Assembly (NCBI GenBank): GCA_900471525.1
Contig: UCEZ01000001.1
Location: 62,001 to 126,000, forward strand
DNA length: 64,000 bases
From: Hyphomicrobiales bacterium
GTDB lineage: Bacteria > Pseudomonadota > Alphaproteobacteria > Rhizobiales > Rhizobiaceae
Reading direction: 5' to 3'
Part shown: piece after piece, positions 17,052-25,466 of the stretch
Layout of the letters: each line of letters begins with the position of its first letter
Position numbering within the stretch: position 1 is the first letter of the stretch
Translations under genes and position numbers: made by a program
Notes under the pieces: generated by a model
The model's database searches: none
Told to the model about the DNA's origin: nothing
Seen by the model: the letters and a program-made list of their open reading frames with translations, nothing else

Positions 17052-17951
17052 ATGGCGACGGACGGAGGCATCCATCATCATGCGCGCGGCGAATGGCGGG
17101 AACCGTCGCTGTCGCATCGGCGCATCCGTTTTCAGAAAGGGCTTTATGCCGATTTCCATCATTTCTTCCTTCTGACGGAAGGAGAAGGCGAGCTCCATTT
17201 CGACGATGGCGAACATCACGCACTGCATGGTCCGGCTCTGGCCTTCCTGCCGCCGCAGGCCAGGTGCGAGGTGTCCATCGCCGCCGGCGCGCAAGCTTAT
17301 CTCATCGGTGCATCGCCGCAGATCATGGTCGACGCGATCGGCGACAAGGTGGAATCCTACTCGCTGCGCATCTTCATCGAGCAACTCAAGCTTATTGAGG
17401 AGCCGGATGCGCTTTCCGTGGGCGAGATCAGCCCACTGATTTCAGGTTTTGTTCGCGAACTCGGCGATCCATTGCGCGCCTCGTGGATGGTGGTCTCGGC
17501 CTATATGCGGCTGATCCTGATGGCGGTCTGGCGGATTTCCGGCGGCGAAAAGGCCGAGCAGCGTGGAAGGGGCGAAAGCGGCACGATCCTGCAGCGCTAC
17601 CGTCAGTTGGTCGAAGTCTGGTTCCGGCAGCACCGACCGATCAGCGACTATGCCGAGGAACTCGGCGTCACCGCCGATCGTCTGCATTCGATCTGCCAGC
17701 GTGCTCTGGGGCGTGCGCCGATCCAGTTGCTGCATGAGCGGGTGGTGCAGGAGGCGAAATTGCGGCTGGAGCGTTCGGCTCGCAATATCCAGGAAATTTC
17801 CGACAGCCTCGGCTTTCGCGACCCGACCTATTTCAGCCATTTCTTCAAGCGTAAGACTGGGCTGTCACCGGCCGGCTATCGCGCGGTCGCACGTGCTTCT
17901 GCCGGATCGGAAAACAGCGTGTTGTCTTCCGGTTACGCCGACTGGCCGTGA
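17052..17951 (+). CDS. AraC-family regulator, divergent from the aromatic transport/oxidation operon
   Basis: 299 residues. The N-terminal cupin-like sensing region (about 20-110) contains FHHFFLLTEGEGELHFDDGEHHALHGP. The C-terminal double helix-turn-helix lies at about 195-290, including SDYAEELGVTADRLHSICQ and EISDSLGFRDPTYFSHFFKRKTGLSPAGYR, which is a textbook AraC ending. I start at the second of two adjacent ATGs (17052), because GGAGG then lies five bases upstream. It is divergent from the operon at 16825, with a 226-base shared promoter region, and probably activates it. A strong terminator follows. Confidence 0.9.
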   Translation: MATDGGIHHHARGEWREPSLSHRRIRFQKGLYADFHHFFLLTEGEGELHFDDGEHHALHGPALAFLPPQARCEVSIAAGAQAYLIGASPQIMVDAIGDKVESYSLRIFIEQLKLIEEPDALSVGEISPLISGFVRELGDPLRASWMVVSAYMRLILMAVWRISGGEKAEQRGRGESGTILQRYRQLVEVWFRQHRPISDYAEELGVTADRLHSICQRALGRAPIQLLHERVVQEAKLRLERSARNIQEISDSLGFRDPTYFSHFFKRKTGLSPAGYRAVARASAGSENSVLSSGYADWP

Positions 17952-17977
17952 TATTTGGAGTTGTGGCTTGAAACGGG

Positions 17978-18013
17978 CGGGGCCGCGCACCTCTCGATAC
18001 GCGGCCCCGTTTT
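17978..18013. terminator. Rho-independent terminator after the AraC gene
   Basis: Perfect 10-base arms CGGGGCCGCG (17978-17987) and CGCGGCCCCG (18000-18009) with a 12-base loop, followed by TTTTCT on the plus strand. It lies between convergent genes and may also end the permease transcript on the minus strand, though that side lacks a good T run. Confidence 0.85.
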
Positions 18014-18030
18014 CTCTTGCTCCGATCCGA

Positions 18031-19818
18031 TCAGGCCGGAAGCTGGAAGTAGTAGTTTGCTGCCAGAACGACGGTAAGGCCACCGGCCAGTGCCACATAG
18101 GGCAGGACGCCGGCTTTCTTGATGCCCAGATCCTGGCCGACGAGGCCGAGGTCTTCCATGGCGCCTGCCGGGAACTTACCGCCGTCACGCACATAGTGGC
18201 GATAGGCAAAGACCGGCAGGATGAGGGCTGCGAAGATGAAGCCGACCCAGAGCGCGTTGGAATAACCCCAGACCTTGGCGCCGGCGCCGAGGAAGAGCGC
18301 ATTGACGAAGGCGAGAACGGTGTTGAGGCCGATCAGCCAGGTCGGTGCCTTCCAGGGGCGCTGGATGTGGCTCGAGTCCATACGGTGGATCCAGCCGGCA
18401 TTGAGATTGAGGAAGTTGAAGATGATGTATCCGACGTTGGAGACGGCGAGCACGAAGAAGTAGCCGGCGACATCAGACGCGATCGCAAGCAGGATGAGGT
18501 TGAAGGCGAAGTCGGTCCACATGGCGCGGGTCGGTGCGCCATGTTCGTTGACGTGGTCGAGATATTTCGGCAGCCAGCCGTCCTTCGCGCCCTGATAGAG
18601 TGTGCGCGATGAGCCGGCCATCGCCGTCATGATCGCCAGGAACAGCGCCATGATCATCAGAACGACGAGGATCTGCGTGATGATCTTGCCGCCATGAACC
18701 AGGTCACCGAGGGCTTCCGCCACACCGGTACCATCGACGATGCCGGGTGCGAGCATGCCCGCATGGCCGAGAACGCCCTGGAAGGTGAAGGGAATGAGGA
18801 AGAAGAACAGGCAGCAGAGCAGGCCTGAATAGAAGATCGCCTTGAAGGTATCGGTCTTCGGGTTCTTCAGTTCGCGGGTGTAGCAGACGGCGGTCTCAAA
18901 GCCGTAGGTCGACCAGGCGGCGATATAGAGGCCGCCGAGGAACAGCGTCCAGCCGCCATTGCTCCAGATGCCGTCGACGCCGGAGTAACCAGCCGTTGGC
19001 GGCACGAGGTTGGTGATATTGGCACTGTCGATCTGGCCGGAGAAGATCGGATAGAGGCCGATGATCAGGAGCGGCAGGAGAACGATGATGGCGAGCCATT
19101 TCTGAACGCTGGCCGTTCCCTGAATACCGCGATGCTGGATCGCGAAGATCACCAGCATCAGGAGGGCGCCGATGAAGAAGGTGGCGTTGAGGTTGGCGTT
19201 TGCCAGGAACGGAATGTCGAAGCTGGTCAGCGACCAGCTGCGGATCGCGGGGGTGAGTGCGGCGACGGCATCGGTCGACAGCAGGGCCGAGATGGCATCC
19301 TGCGGCGTCTTGCCGGTGTTCGCTGCAAGCCATTCGGCGACACGCGGGCTATCGGCCGTCAGCGTTGCCATATTGGCGTTGATCCATTCCATAACCGCCG
19401 GCGAGTCGGCGCCGGGGATAGGGAACAGGGCATTGAGGATATAGCCTGCCGCGATGGCGCAGCCGAGCGACAGCACCGGTGACCAGGCGAACCAGTTGCA
19501 CCACACAGACAGCGGCGCGATGAATTTCGAATAGCGCAGCCAGGCAGTCGCGCCGTAGATCGAGGCGCCGCCCGATTTGTTGCCGAACATGCCGGCGATT
19601 TCGGCATAGGTGAAGGATTGCAGGAAGCCCATCACCATGGAAATGATCCAGACCACGAAGGCGAGCTTGCCCGTCGTGCCTGCGATGCCGCCGATGGAGA
19701 AGAGCACCAGCGGCGGTACGCCGGCTGCGACCCAGAATGCTCCCTTCCAATCCAGCGCGCGGATTAGCCCGCTACCGGGCGCCGCGGCCGACCCCTCGGT
19801 CTCAACGATAGATGCCAT
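18031..19818 (-). CDS. APC-superfamily permease beside tdm
   Basis: 595 residues from the ATG at 19818, which has GAGGAG six bases upstream. An APC amino acid/polyamine/organocation permease with about 12 helices. It starts with GAFWVAAGVPPLVLFSIGGIAG in helix 1 and has a conserved FTYAEIAGMFGNKSGG. A long hydrophilic stretch at roughly 120-200 makes it longer than typical family members. It is divergent from tdm with 293 bases between, so it may import trimethylamine, TMAO or another methylated amine. The usual rhodobacterial TMAO importer (TmoXWV, ABC type) is absent here. The substrate is inferred from position only. Confidence 0.85.
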   Translation of the reverse strand: MASIVETEGSAAAPGSGLIRALDWKGAFWVAAGVPPLVLFSIGGIAGTTGKLAFVVWIISMVMGFLQSFTYAEIAGMFGNKSGGASIYGATAWLRYSKFIAPLSVWCNWFAWSPVLSLGCAIAAGYILNALFPIPGADSPAVMEWINANMATLTADSPRVAEWLAANTGKTPQDAISALLSTDAVAALTPAIRSWSLTSFDIPFLANANLNATFFIGALLMLVIFAIQHRGIQGTASVQKWLAIIVLLPLLIIGLYPIFSGQIDSANITNLVPPTAGYSGVDGIWSNGGWTLFLGGLYIAAWSTYGFETAVCYTRELKNPKTDTFKAIFYSGLLCCLFFFLIPFTFQGVLGHAGMLAPGIVDGTGVAEALGDLVHGGKIITQILVVLMIMALFLAIMTAMAGSSRTLYQGAKDGWLPKYLDHVNEHGAPTRAMWTDFAFNLILLAIASDVAGYFFVLAVSNVGYIIFNFLNLNAGWIHRMDSSHIQRPWKAPTWLIGLNTVLAFVNALFLGAGAKVWGYSNALWVGFIFAALILPVFAYRHYVRDGGKFPAGAMEDLGLVGQDLGIKKAGVLPYVALAGGLTVVLAANYYFQLPA

Positions 19819-20111
19819 GAACAGTCTCCTCGACCAGTTTTGTCTAAGCGCGCGCGTTGCGCGTCCCCTTGAATTGGTGGTTTTCGCTGCGGTGTATTGC
19901 TTCGGCTGAGCCTGCATTTTGCAGTGTCATCACCCGTTCCCGTCCTGAATTTTACGATCGCAGCTTATCCTCATAGTGAATTTTTTTTCTTCTGGGTCAA
20001 GTCTCTCTTTACTTTCAGAGGTCTCCCGTAGGATAGTTTGGCCATATTGCCGGTGCATAAAGTGGCGCATGAAGACCGCCGAAACGACTGTGCACCCGGT
20101 AGGGAGCTGAG

Positions 20112-22481
20112 ATGACCGATTCCGGACGATTTGCAGGCACGCTCGTGCCGCCGCGACCCAGTATGATTCTAAGGCCGGGTATTCCGGCGCTGCCCGCCGG
20201 CGTCGAGCGATACCGCGTCAAGGGGCAAGGCACGACCGTCGTCAAGGTGGCTGCCGGCGACCGAATTACCGTCAAAGATGTCGAAGGCGGGCAGCTCTGC
20301 GAGGTCAGCTTTGTCGATGGAAAGGGCCGGTTCAACGCTGCCGGTCTCGGCGTTGGCTTTTCGCGGCCGGCAGTTGGCCTTCAGGATATTCTTGCTGGAG
20401 ATGGCGACAGCGCCAAGCGGACGTTGAGCGCATTGAAACGGCGCAATGTTGATCCTGCCGGAGCGCTGGCGCTCGTGCTTTTCGGCGAAAGCTCGTCGCC
20501 GGGCGCCTCGGCGGAATTGACGATCATGCTCGACGGGTTGCTAATCGTCTCGGCACCGGCACCGGCCATGGATGCGGAACTGCAGAATACGGCGACAGCG
20601 CTTGAACTGCGCGTCGCGCGCGCCAATGTCGAACGAAGCTATGAGGAACTGCTGCCCGAGCCGATGGCCGATCCGGTGCAGGATCTGCGCATCCGTGCCG
20701 CAACCGCCTCGGCCTATTTTGTCCGCGCCGGCGAGTTCATCCAGATCATCGACGTCTCGGGCCGGCAATGTACCGACTTCCAGGCTTTTTCCGCCCGCAA
20801 GGTCGACAAGGGGCTGGATCTGGCGCTGGACGCGACGGTGACGCGCACGCTGCTCGGGCGTAGCTATCCGACGCCCGGCCTGCCGTCGAAGGCGTTCGAC
20901 CGTGATTTCGAGCCGCTGGTGGAGATCGTGCAGGATACGGTCGGGCGGCATGATGCTTTCGCGACCGCCTGCAATTCGCGCTATTACGACGACATGGGCT
21001 ATCCCGGCCATGTCAATTGTACCGACAATTTCAACCATGCGCTGGCGCCTTATGGCATCGCACCGCGCAAGGGTTGGGAAGCGCTCAACTATTTCTACAA
21101 CACCAATGTCGATCACCAGAACCAGCTCTATCTCGACGAACCGTGGTCGCGGCCAGGCGACTATGTGCTGATGCGGGCGCTGACCGATCTGGTCTGCGTC
21201 TCATCCTCATGTCCCGACGACATCGACGCCGCCAACGCGTGGAACCCGACCGATATTCATGTCCGCACCTATTCGGACAGAGAGAAATTCTCGCGTGCCG
21301 TGGCGATCCGAATGACCCCTGATGCAGAGCCCGAAATGACCCAGGACACAGCCTTCCATCCGCGCTTCTCGGCGTTGACCCGCAACCATGCGGAATATCG
21401 CGGCTACTGGCTGCCGAACCGCTTCAACAATGAAGGGCCGATCGAGGAATACTGGGCCTGCCGCGAGAACGCGGTGGTGATGGATCTGTCACCGCTTCGG
21501 AAATTCGAGGTGACCGGGCCGGATGCCGAGGCGCTACTGCAATATTGCGTCACCCGTGACATCCGCAAGCTGTCGCCGGGGCAGGTGGTCTATACGGCCA
21601 TGTGCTACGAAAACGGCGGTATGATCGACGACGGCACAGTGTTCCGCATCGCGCAGAACAATTTCCGCTGGATCGGCGGCGACGACGTTAGCGGTCTCTG
21701 GCTGCGCGAGCAGGCGGAGAAGAAGGGCTACAAGGCCTGGGTGCGGTCATCCACAGACCAGATGCACAATCTGGCTGTCCAGGGGCCGAAGAGCAGGGAG
21801 ATCATCAAGGAGATCATCTGGACGGCACCGTCGCAACCCTCGATCGGCGAACTCGAATGGTTCCGCTTTGCCGTCGGTCGCATCGGCCATTTCGAAGGCG
21901 CACCGGTCGTCGTCTCGCGCACGGGGTACACCGGCGAACTCGGCTACGAAATCTTCTGTCATCCGAAGGATGCGCTTGCCGTGTTCGACGCCGTTTGGGA
22001 GGCCGGCCAGAAGCATGGGCTGAAGCCGATGGGGCTGGAGGCGCTCGATATGGTGCGCATCGAGGCCGGTCTCGTCTTTGCGCATTATGATTTTTCCGAC
22101 CAGACCGATCCGTTCGAGGCCGGCATCGGTTTCACGGTGCCGTTGAAATCCAAGACCGAGGATTTCATCGGCCGCGAGGCTCTGATCAAGCGCAAGGAGA
22201 ACCCGCGCTACAAGCTGGTCGGGCTCGATATCGATGCCAATGAGGCCGTCGGTCATGGTGATACGGTGCATATCGGCCGGGCGCAGGTCGGTGTCGTCAC
22301 GAGTTCGACCCGCTCGCCGCTCTTGAAGAAGACGATCGCACTGGCGCGGATGGACGTGCTGCATTCTGCGCAGGGAACGGAGGTCGAGATCGGCAAGCTG
22401 GATGGCCAGCAGAAGCGACTGCCGGCGAAGATCGTGCCGTTTGCACATTACGATCCGGAGAAGCTAAAGCCGCGGTCGTGA
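20112..22481 (+). CDS. tdm: Trimethylamine N-oxide demethylase Tdm (DUF1989-GcvT fusion)
   Basis: 789 residues. An N-terminal DUF1989-type catalytic half (to about 390) is fused to a GcvT-like folate-binding half (about 400-785). This is the architecture of TMAO demethylase, which splits TMAO into dimethylamine and formaldehyde; the GcvT part can pass the carbon to tetrahydrofolate. His300, Cys303 (GHVNC) and Cys367 (SSSCPDD) have the same spacing as the zinc ligands His276, Cys279 and Cys343 that I recall for the Methylocella enzyme. Cys220 is also conserved-looking. GGGAG lies five bases before the ATG. The presence of tmm and dmm genes within 9 kb strongly supports the role. Confidence 0.9.
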   Translation: MTDSGRFAGTLVPPRPSMILRPGIPALPAGVERYRVKGQGTTVVKVAAGDRITVKDVEGGQLCEVSFVDGKGRFNAAGLGVGFSRPAVGLQDILAGDGDSAKRTLSALKRRNVDPAGALALVLFGESSSPGASAELTIMLDGLLIVSAPAPAMDAELQNTATALELRVARANVERSYEELLPEPMADPVQDLRIRAATASAYFVRAGEFIQIIDVSGRQCTDFQAFSARKVDKGLDLALDATVTRTLLGRSYPTPGLPSKAFDRDFEPLVEIVQDTVGRHDAFATACNSRYYDDMGYPGHVNCTDNFNHALAPYGIAPRKGWEALNYFYNTNVDHQNQLYLDEPWSRPGDYVLMRALTDLVCVSSSCPDDIDAANAWNPTDIHVRTYSDREKFSRAVAIRMTPDAEPEMTQDTAFHPRFSALTRNHAEYRGYWLPNRFNNEGPIEEYWACRENAVVMDLSPLRKFEVTGPDAEALLQYCVTRDIRKLSPGQVVYTAMCYENGGMIDDGTVFRIAQNNFRWIGGDDVSGLWLREQAEKKGYKAWVRSSTDQMHNLAVQGPKSREIIKEIIWTAPSQPSIGELEWFRFAVGRIGHFEGAPVVVSRTGYTGELGYEIFCHPKDALAVFDAVWEAGQKHGLKPMGLEALDMVRIEAGLVFAHYDFSDQTDPFEAGIGFTVPLKSKTEDFIGREALIKRKENPRYKLVGLDIDANEAVGHGDTVHIGRAQVGVVTSSTRSPLLKKTIALARMDVLHSAQGTEVEIGKLDGQQKRLPAKIVPFAHYDPEKLKPRS

Positions 22482-22523
22482 GTTTGACAGGCCGATCGCT
22501 GACGAACTGCGGCCGAAAGGCCT

Positions 22524-22814
22524 TTAAAGTTTCAGGAGGCGGATGCTCCTCGCAGGTACGACGGCAAGGATGACGATGGTACCTTCGGCCTCTTCATAGA
22601 GAATGATATGGCTCTGATGCTCGTGCCGTCGCACGCCTTCTCCAATGGATGGGGCAAGCCGTCCCATCTGTGGACGCGATGCTATCAGCCGGAAACAATG
22701 TTCAAGTTCGTCCTTGTACCGACGCGCTTGGGTCAGGCCGAACATCTCGATGCCGTCGAGGAACAAAGCGAGCAAGTCATCTTCGGCACGCTCGGTCAGC
22801 CTGTAGCTACTCAC
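22524..22814 (-). CDS. parE: ParE-type toxin (type II toxin-antitoxin)
   Basis: 96 residues from a GTG at 22814 that overlaps the end of parD by eight bases, typical coupling for this pair. It belongs to the RelE/ParE superfamily: YRLTERAEDDLLALFLDGIEMFG at the start, RLIASRPQMGR in the middle, and a C-terminal HIILYEEAEGTIVILAVVPAR. ParE toxins poison DNA gyrase. The gene looks intact. The pair sits between tdm and tmm, one of few signs of insertion in this region. Confidence 0.9.
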   Translation of the reverse strand: MSSYRLTERAEDDLLALFLDGIEMFGLTQARRYKDELEHCFRLIASRPQMGRLAPSIGEGVRRHEHQSHIILYEEAEGTIVILAVVPARSIRLLKL

Positions 22815-23073
22815 GCACGACGCCCCTTGCCCTGGCAAGGCGCTCGGCATTCTGGAAAATCTCGTCGACGCTTTGCTTGCCGGGGCCACTCGACCGGGAT
22901 TCAGCGACGATCTGGCGCAATTCTTCGATCGTCAATTCCTGATCTCGGCGGGATCGATCACGGCGCACGAGATCGCGTACATAGTCGCTCGTGCTTGCGT
23001 ATTCGCCTTTGCTGATCTGGGCTTCGATCCATTCTTTCATCGGGTCGGGAAGTGAAATGGTCATGGTTGCCAT
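22807..23073 (-). CDS. parD: ParD-type antitoxin
   Basis: 88 residues from the ATG at 23073, preceded by AAAGGAG. The N-terminal ribbon-helix-helix (MTISLPDPMKEWIEAQISKG, then YASTSDYVRDLVRRD) binds DNA and normally represses its own operon. The C-terminal part would neutralise ParE. It precedes and overlaps parE in the expected antitoxin-first order. Confidence 0.92.
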   Translation of the reverse strand: MATMTISLPDPMKEWIEAQISKGEYASTSDYVRDLVRRDRSRRDQELTIEELRQIVAESRSSGPGKQSVDEIFQNAERLARARGVVRE

Positions 23074-23181
23074 GCGGAATACTCCTTTCGGACATCCTAT
23101 CATGGGTAAGAACAAATCACAAAAACGCTTATGATCGGTTGCTCAACCCGCCAGTAGGTTGGTCTCAGAAACCGAAGGGTG

Positions 23182-23781
23182 TCAGCTGGATTTGCGTTGC
23201 GCGCTGGCGATCTGCCGGGCAACCGCTTCGGAGTCGTTGGCAAGCGTTCGCATTTCCGAAGCGAGCACGGCGAAACCGGCGCCGGCCGTTCCGGCGCGTG
23301 CCGCCTCGATGCCGGCGTTGACGGCGAGCAGTTTCAGGTAGCGCAGGGAGTGCAGGATTTCGGCCGTTCGCGATGCTGTCGCCCGCATGTCGGCGGTCTG
23401 TTCGTCGATGCGCTGGTAGAGTGACTCGATGTTGACGATGCTGCCTTCGAGATAAAGCAGTTCGCCGTCAGCGCCCCAGACCCCACCGCCGGTTTCCGTG
23501 ACCCAGAGATAGTGGCCCTTGTTGTGGCGGATACGGTATTCCAGCGTCCAGTCGGTGTGGTTTTCTAGCGCCTTGCCGACGACCTCGTCCATCGCCGGCA
23601 CATCCTCCTCGCACATGATGGACGTGAAGGTGCGCACCCGGTTGCCGACGATCTCGTCGGTGGGATAGCCAAAGATCCGCTGGATGCCGTCGGTCATGTC
23701 CAGCATCGTATAATGCTCGTCCGCCCGGCATCGATAAAGAAAACCATTCATGCGACCCAGAACACTGCTCAGAAAGTCCAT
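23182..23781 (-). CDS. Short soluble PAS protein with the tip of an MCP signalling domain
   Basis: 199 residues. A PAS domain (about 15-118, with the PAS_3-like RIRHNKGHYLWVTETGG) is followed by only ~70 residues that match the hairpin tip of chemoreceptors: LKLLAVNAGIEAARAGTAGAGFAVLASEMRTLA. There is no membrane segment, HAMP region or adaptation helices. It could bind CheA/CheW as a minimal cytoplasmic receptor, or be the remnant of a longer MCP. The reading frame is clean. It lies between parDE and tmm, and a role in sensing methylated amines is only a guess. Confidence 0.75.
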   Translation of the reverse strand: MDFLSSVLGRMNGFLYRCRADEHYTMLDMTDGIQRIFGYPTDEIVGNRVRTFTSIMCEEDVPAMDEVVGKALENHTDWTLEYRIRHNKGHYLWVTETGGGVWGADGELLYLEGSIVNIESLYQRIDEQTADMRATASRTAEILHSLRYLKLLAVNAGIEAARAGTAGAGFAVLASEMRTLANDSEAVARQIASAQRKSS

Positions 23782-23862
23782 GTCGAACCCGGGGATGGTT
23801 GGAGGGCGAATTGGAAGAGTATTGATGTTTATGGATAATATTTCGTTATCTTAAATTTTCGA

Positions 23863-23890
23863 TTAGAAGGCCGCGAGCACGGCCTTCTAA
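23863..23890 (-). terminator. Hairpin downstream of tmm, likely terminator
   Basis: Perfect 11-base arms TTAGAAGGCCG and CGGCCTTCTAA with a six-base loop, 23 bases beyond the tmm stop. The minus-strand tail after the stem (TCGAAAATTT) is only moderately T-rich, so termination strength is uncertain. Confidence 0.65.
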
Positions 23891-23912
23891 TGTATCGTCC
23901 TTGATATCCTGT

Positions 23913-25250
23913 TCAGTTCTTCAGGTAGACTTCCAGCGTGTCATCCATCGCTTCCAGCCAGGGCGTATGATGCTTTGGCGCCATCGTTCCGGTCATCAGC
24001 GACTTGTAGGCATTGTCGCGGAAGCCCATGATGTTTTCGGCCTTGTGGTGCTCCCATTCCATGAAGGTCTTGTTGGTGCCCTCGACATCGAACTTCGGAT
24101 AGTCGGTGTGCTCCAGAAGCTCGATAACGTAATCGCCCTGGAACCAGATCATCTGTTCCGCATCTTCAAGCGTTTCCTCGCGGGCGCGCCACTCGTCGAA
24201 ATGCGCCTTCATCTTCTCCTTCGGGGGTAGCTTGATGCGGTCCATGATGACATCGCGGGCGAACCAGGCCTGGGCGTCGAACATGTTGAAGGTGTAGAAC
24301 TGGTCCTGCATGCCGATATACATCAGCTGCGGATTGTCCTCGTAGACGACGCCCTTGTAGAGGCTGTCGGACCACAGGCGGTTGGCCGTCTTCAGGCGCA
24401 GGTCATCCGGCAGGAACGGGAAATGGTGGAGGTAGCCGGTGCACAGGATCAGCGCATCGACTTCCTTGGTCGATCCATCGGCGAAATGGGCCGTCTTGTT
24501 GACGAGCTTCTGCAGCAGCGGCCGCTCCTCGAAGCGCTCCGGCCATTTGAAACCCATCGGCTTGGAGCGGTAGCTCGTCGTCACCGATTTGGCGCCGTAT
24601 TTCCAGCATTGCGAGCCGATATCCTCGGCCGAGTAGCTGCGGCCGACGATCAGAACGTCCTTGTCCTTGAATTCCAGCGCATCGCGGAAATCATGGGCGT
24701 GCAGGACGCGGCCGCCGAAGGTCTTCACGCCTTCGAAATAGGGAACATTCGGGGTGGAGAAGTGGCCGGAGGCGACGACGACGTAGTCGAAGATTTCGTC
24801 ATACATGACGTCGTTGACGCGGTCATGCGCCGTCACGGTGAAGGTCTTGGATTCCTCATCGAAACGGACCATGCGCACCGGCGTCGAGAAGCGCACCCAT
24901 TTGCGGACATCGGCCTTTTCGACGCGGCCCTTGATATAGTCCCAGAGCACGGCGCGGGGCGGGTAGGAGCCGATCGGCTTGCCAAAATGCTCCTCGAAGG
25001 AATAATCGGCAAATTCCAGGCATTCCTTGGGGCCGTTCGACCAGAGATAGCGGTACATGCTGCCGTGGACCGGCTCGCCGTATTCGTCGAGGCCGGTGCG
25101 CCAGGTGTAGTTCCACAACCCGCCCCAGTCGGCCTGCTTTTCGAAGCAGACCACTTCGGGGATTTCAGCGCCTTTCTGGGCGGCGGACTGGAAGGCTCTC
25201 AATTGAGCAAGGCCCGATGGCCCTGCGCCGATCACGGCTACTCTGGTCAT
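23913..25250 (-). CDS. tmm: Trimethylamine monooxygenase Tmm (flavin-containing monooxygenase)
   Basis: 445 residues. The FAD motif GAGPSG is at 8-13, the FMO motif [11 protein letters not shown] at 178-188, and the NADPH motif GRSYSAED at 203-210. The [35 protein letters not shown] region (about 42-76) is the highly conserved signature I know from bacterial Tmm. The enzyme uses NADPH and oxygen to oxidise trimethylamine to TMAO, the substrate of Tdm. It follows the dmmDABC genes on the same strand, 216 bases downstream and across a repeat. I consider the identification strong. Confidence 0.93.
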   Translation of the reverse strand: MTRVAVIGAGPSGLAQLRAFQSAAQKGAEIPEVVCFEKQADWGGLWNYTWRTGLDEYGEPVHGSMYRYLWSNGPKECLEFADYSFEEHFGKPIGSYPPRAVLWDYIKGRVEKADVRKWVRFSTPVRMVRFDEESKTFTVTAHDRVNDVMYDEIFDYVVVASGHFSTPNVPYFEGVKTFGGRVLHAHDFRDALEFKDKDVLIVGRSYSAEDIGSQCWKYGAKSVTTSYRSKPMGFKWPERFEERPLLQKLVNKTAHFADGSTKEVDALILCTGYLHHFPFLPDDLRLKTANRLWSDSLYKGVVYEDNPQLMYIGMQDQFYTFNMFDAQAWFARDVIMDRIKLPPKEKMKAHFDEWRAREETLEDAEQMIWFQGDYVIELLEHTDYPKFDVEGTNKTFMEWEHHKAENIMGFRDNAYKSLMTGTMAPKHHTPWLEAMDDTLEVYLKN

Positions 25251-25319
25251 GTCTGTCAGTTCCCTTTGTTTTCAGGCGTGTTTTTGTCGCCCTTGTCTTG
25301 GTCGTTAGTCTGCCTTGCT

Positions 25320-25452
25320 CTCCGTCATCCTCGCCCTTGTGGCGGGGATCCAGCAGCGGCGCGTCCGCGCCGCTAGAGGATTCTTTTCACGCGACGGACA
25401 TCGCGTGGCTGGATTCCCGTGACACGCACAGGAATAACGGAGTGAGAGGATT
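25320..25452. repeat. Rhizobial-type intergenic repeat between dmmC and tmm
   Basis: Outer CCGTCATCCTCG...GGATCCAGC and inner GCTGGATTCCCGTGAC...AGGAATAACGGAG form a long imperfect inverted repeat around GCGGCGCG-rich hairpins. It resembles a family scattered between rhizobial genes. It separates two genes of one pathway and could attenuate or process the message. Confidence 0.6.
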
Positions 25453-25466
25453 GCCCTCACCACGTC

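Noticed and set aside
22511-22527. GGCCGAAAGGCCTTT as a terminator of tdm
   Set aside because: The stem is only four base pairs and the T run is three bases, too weak to claim.
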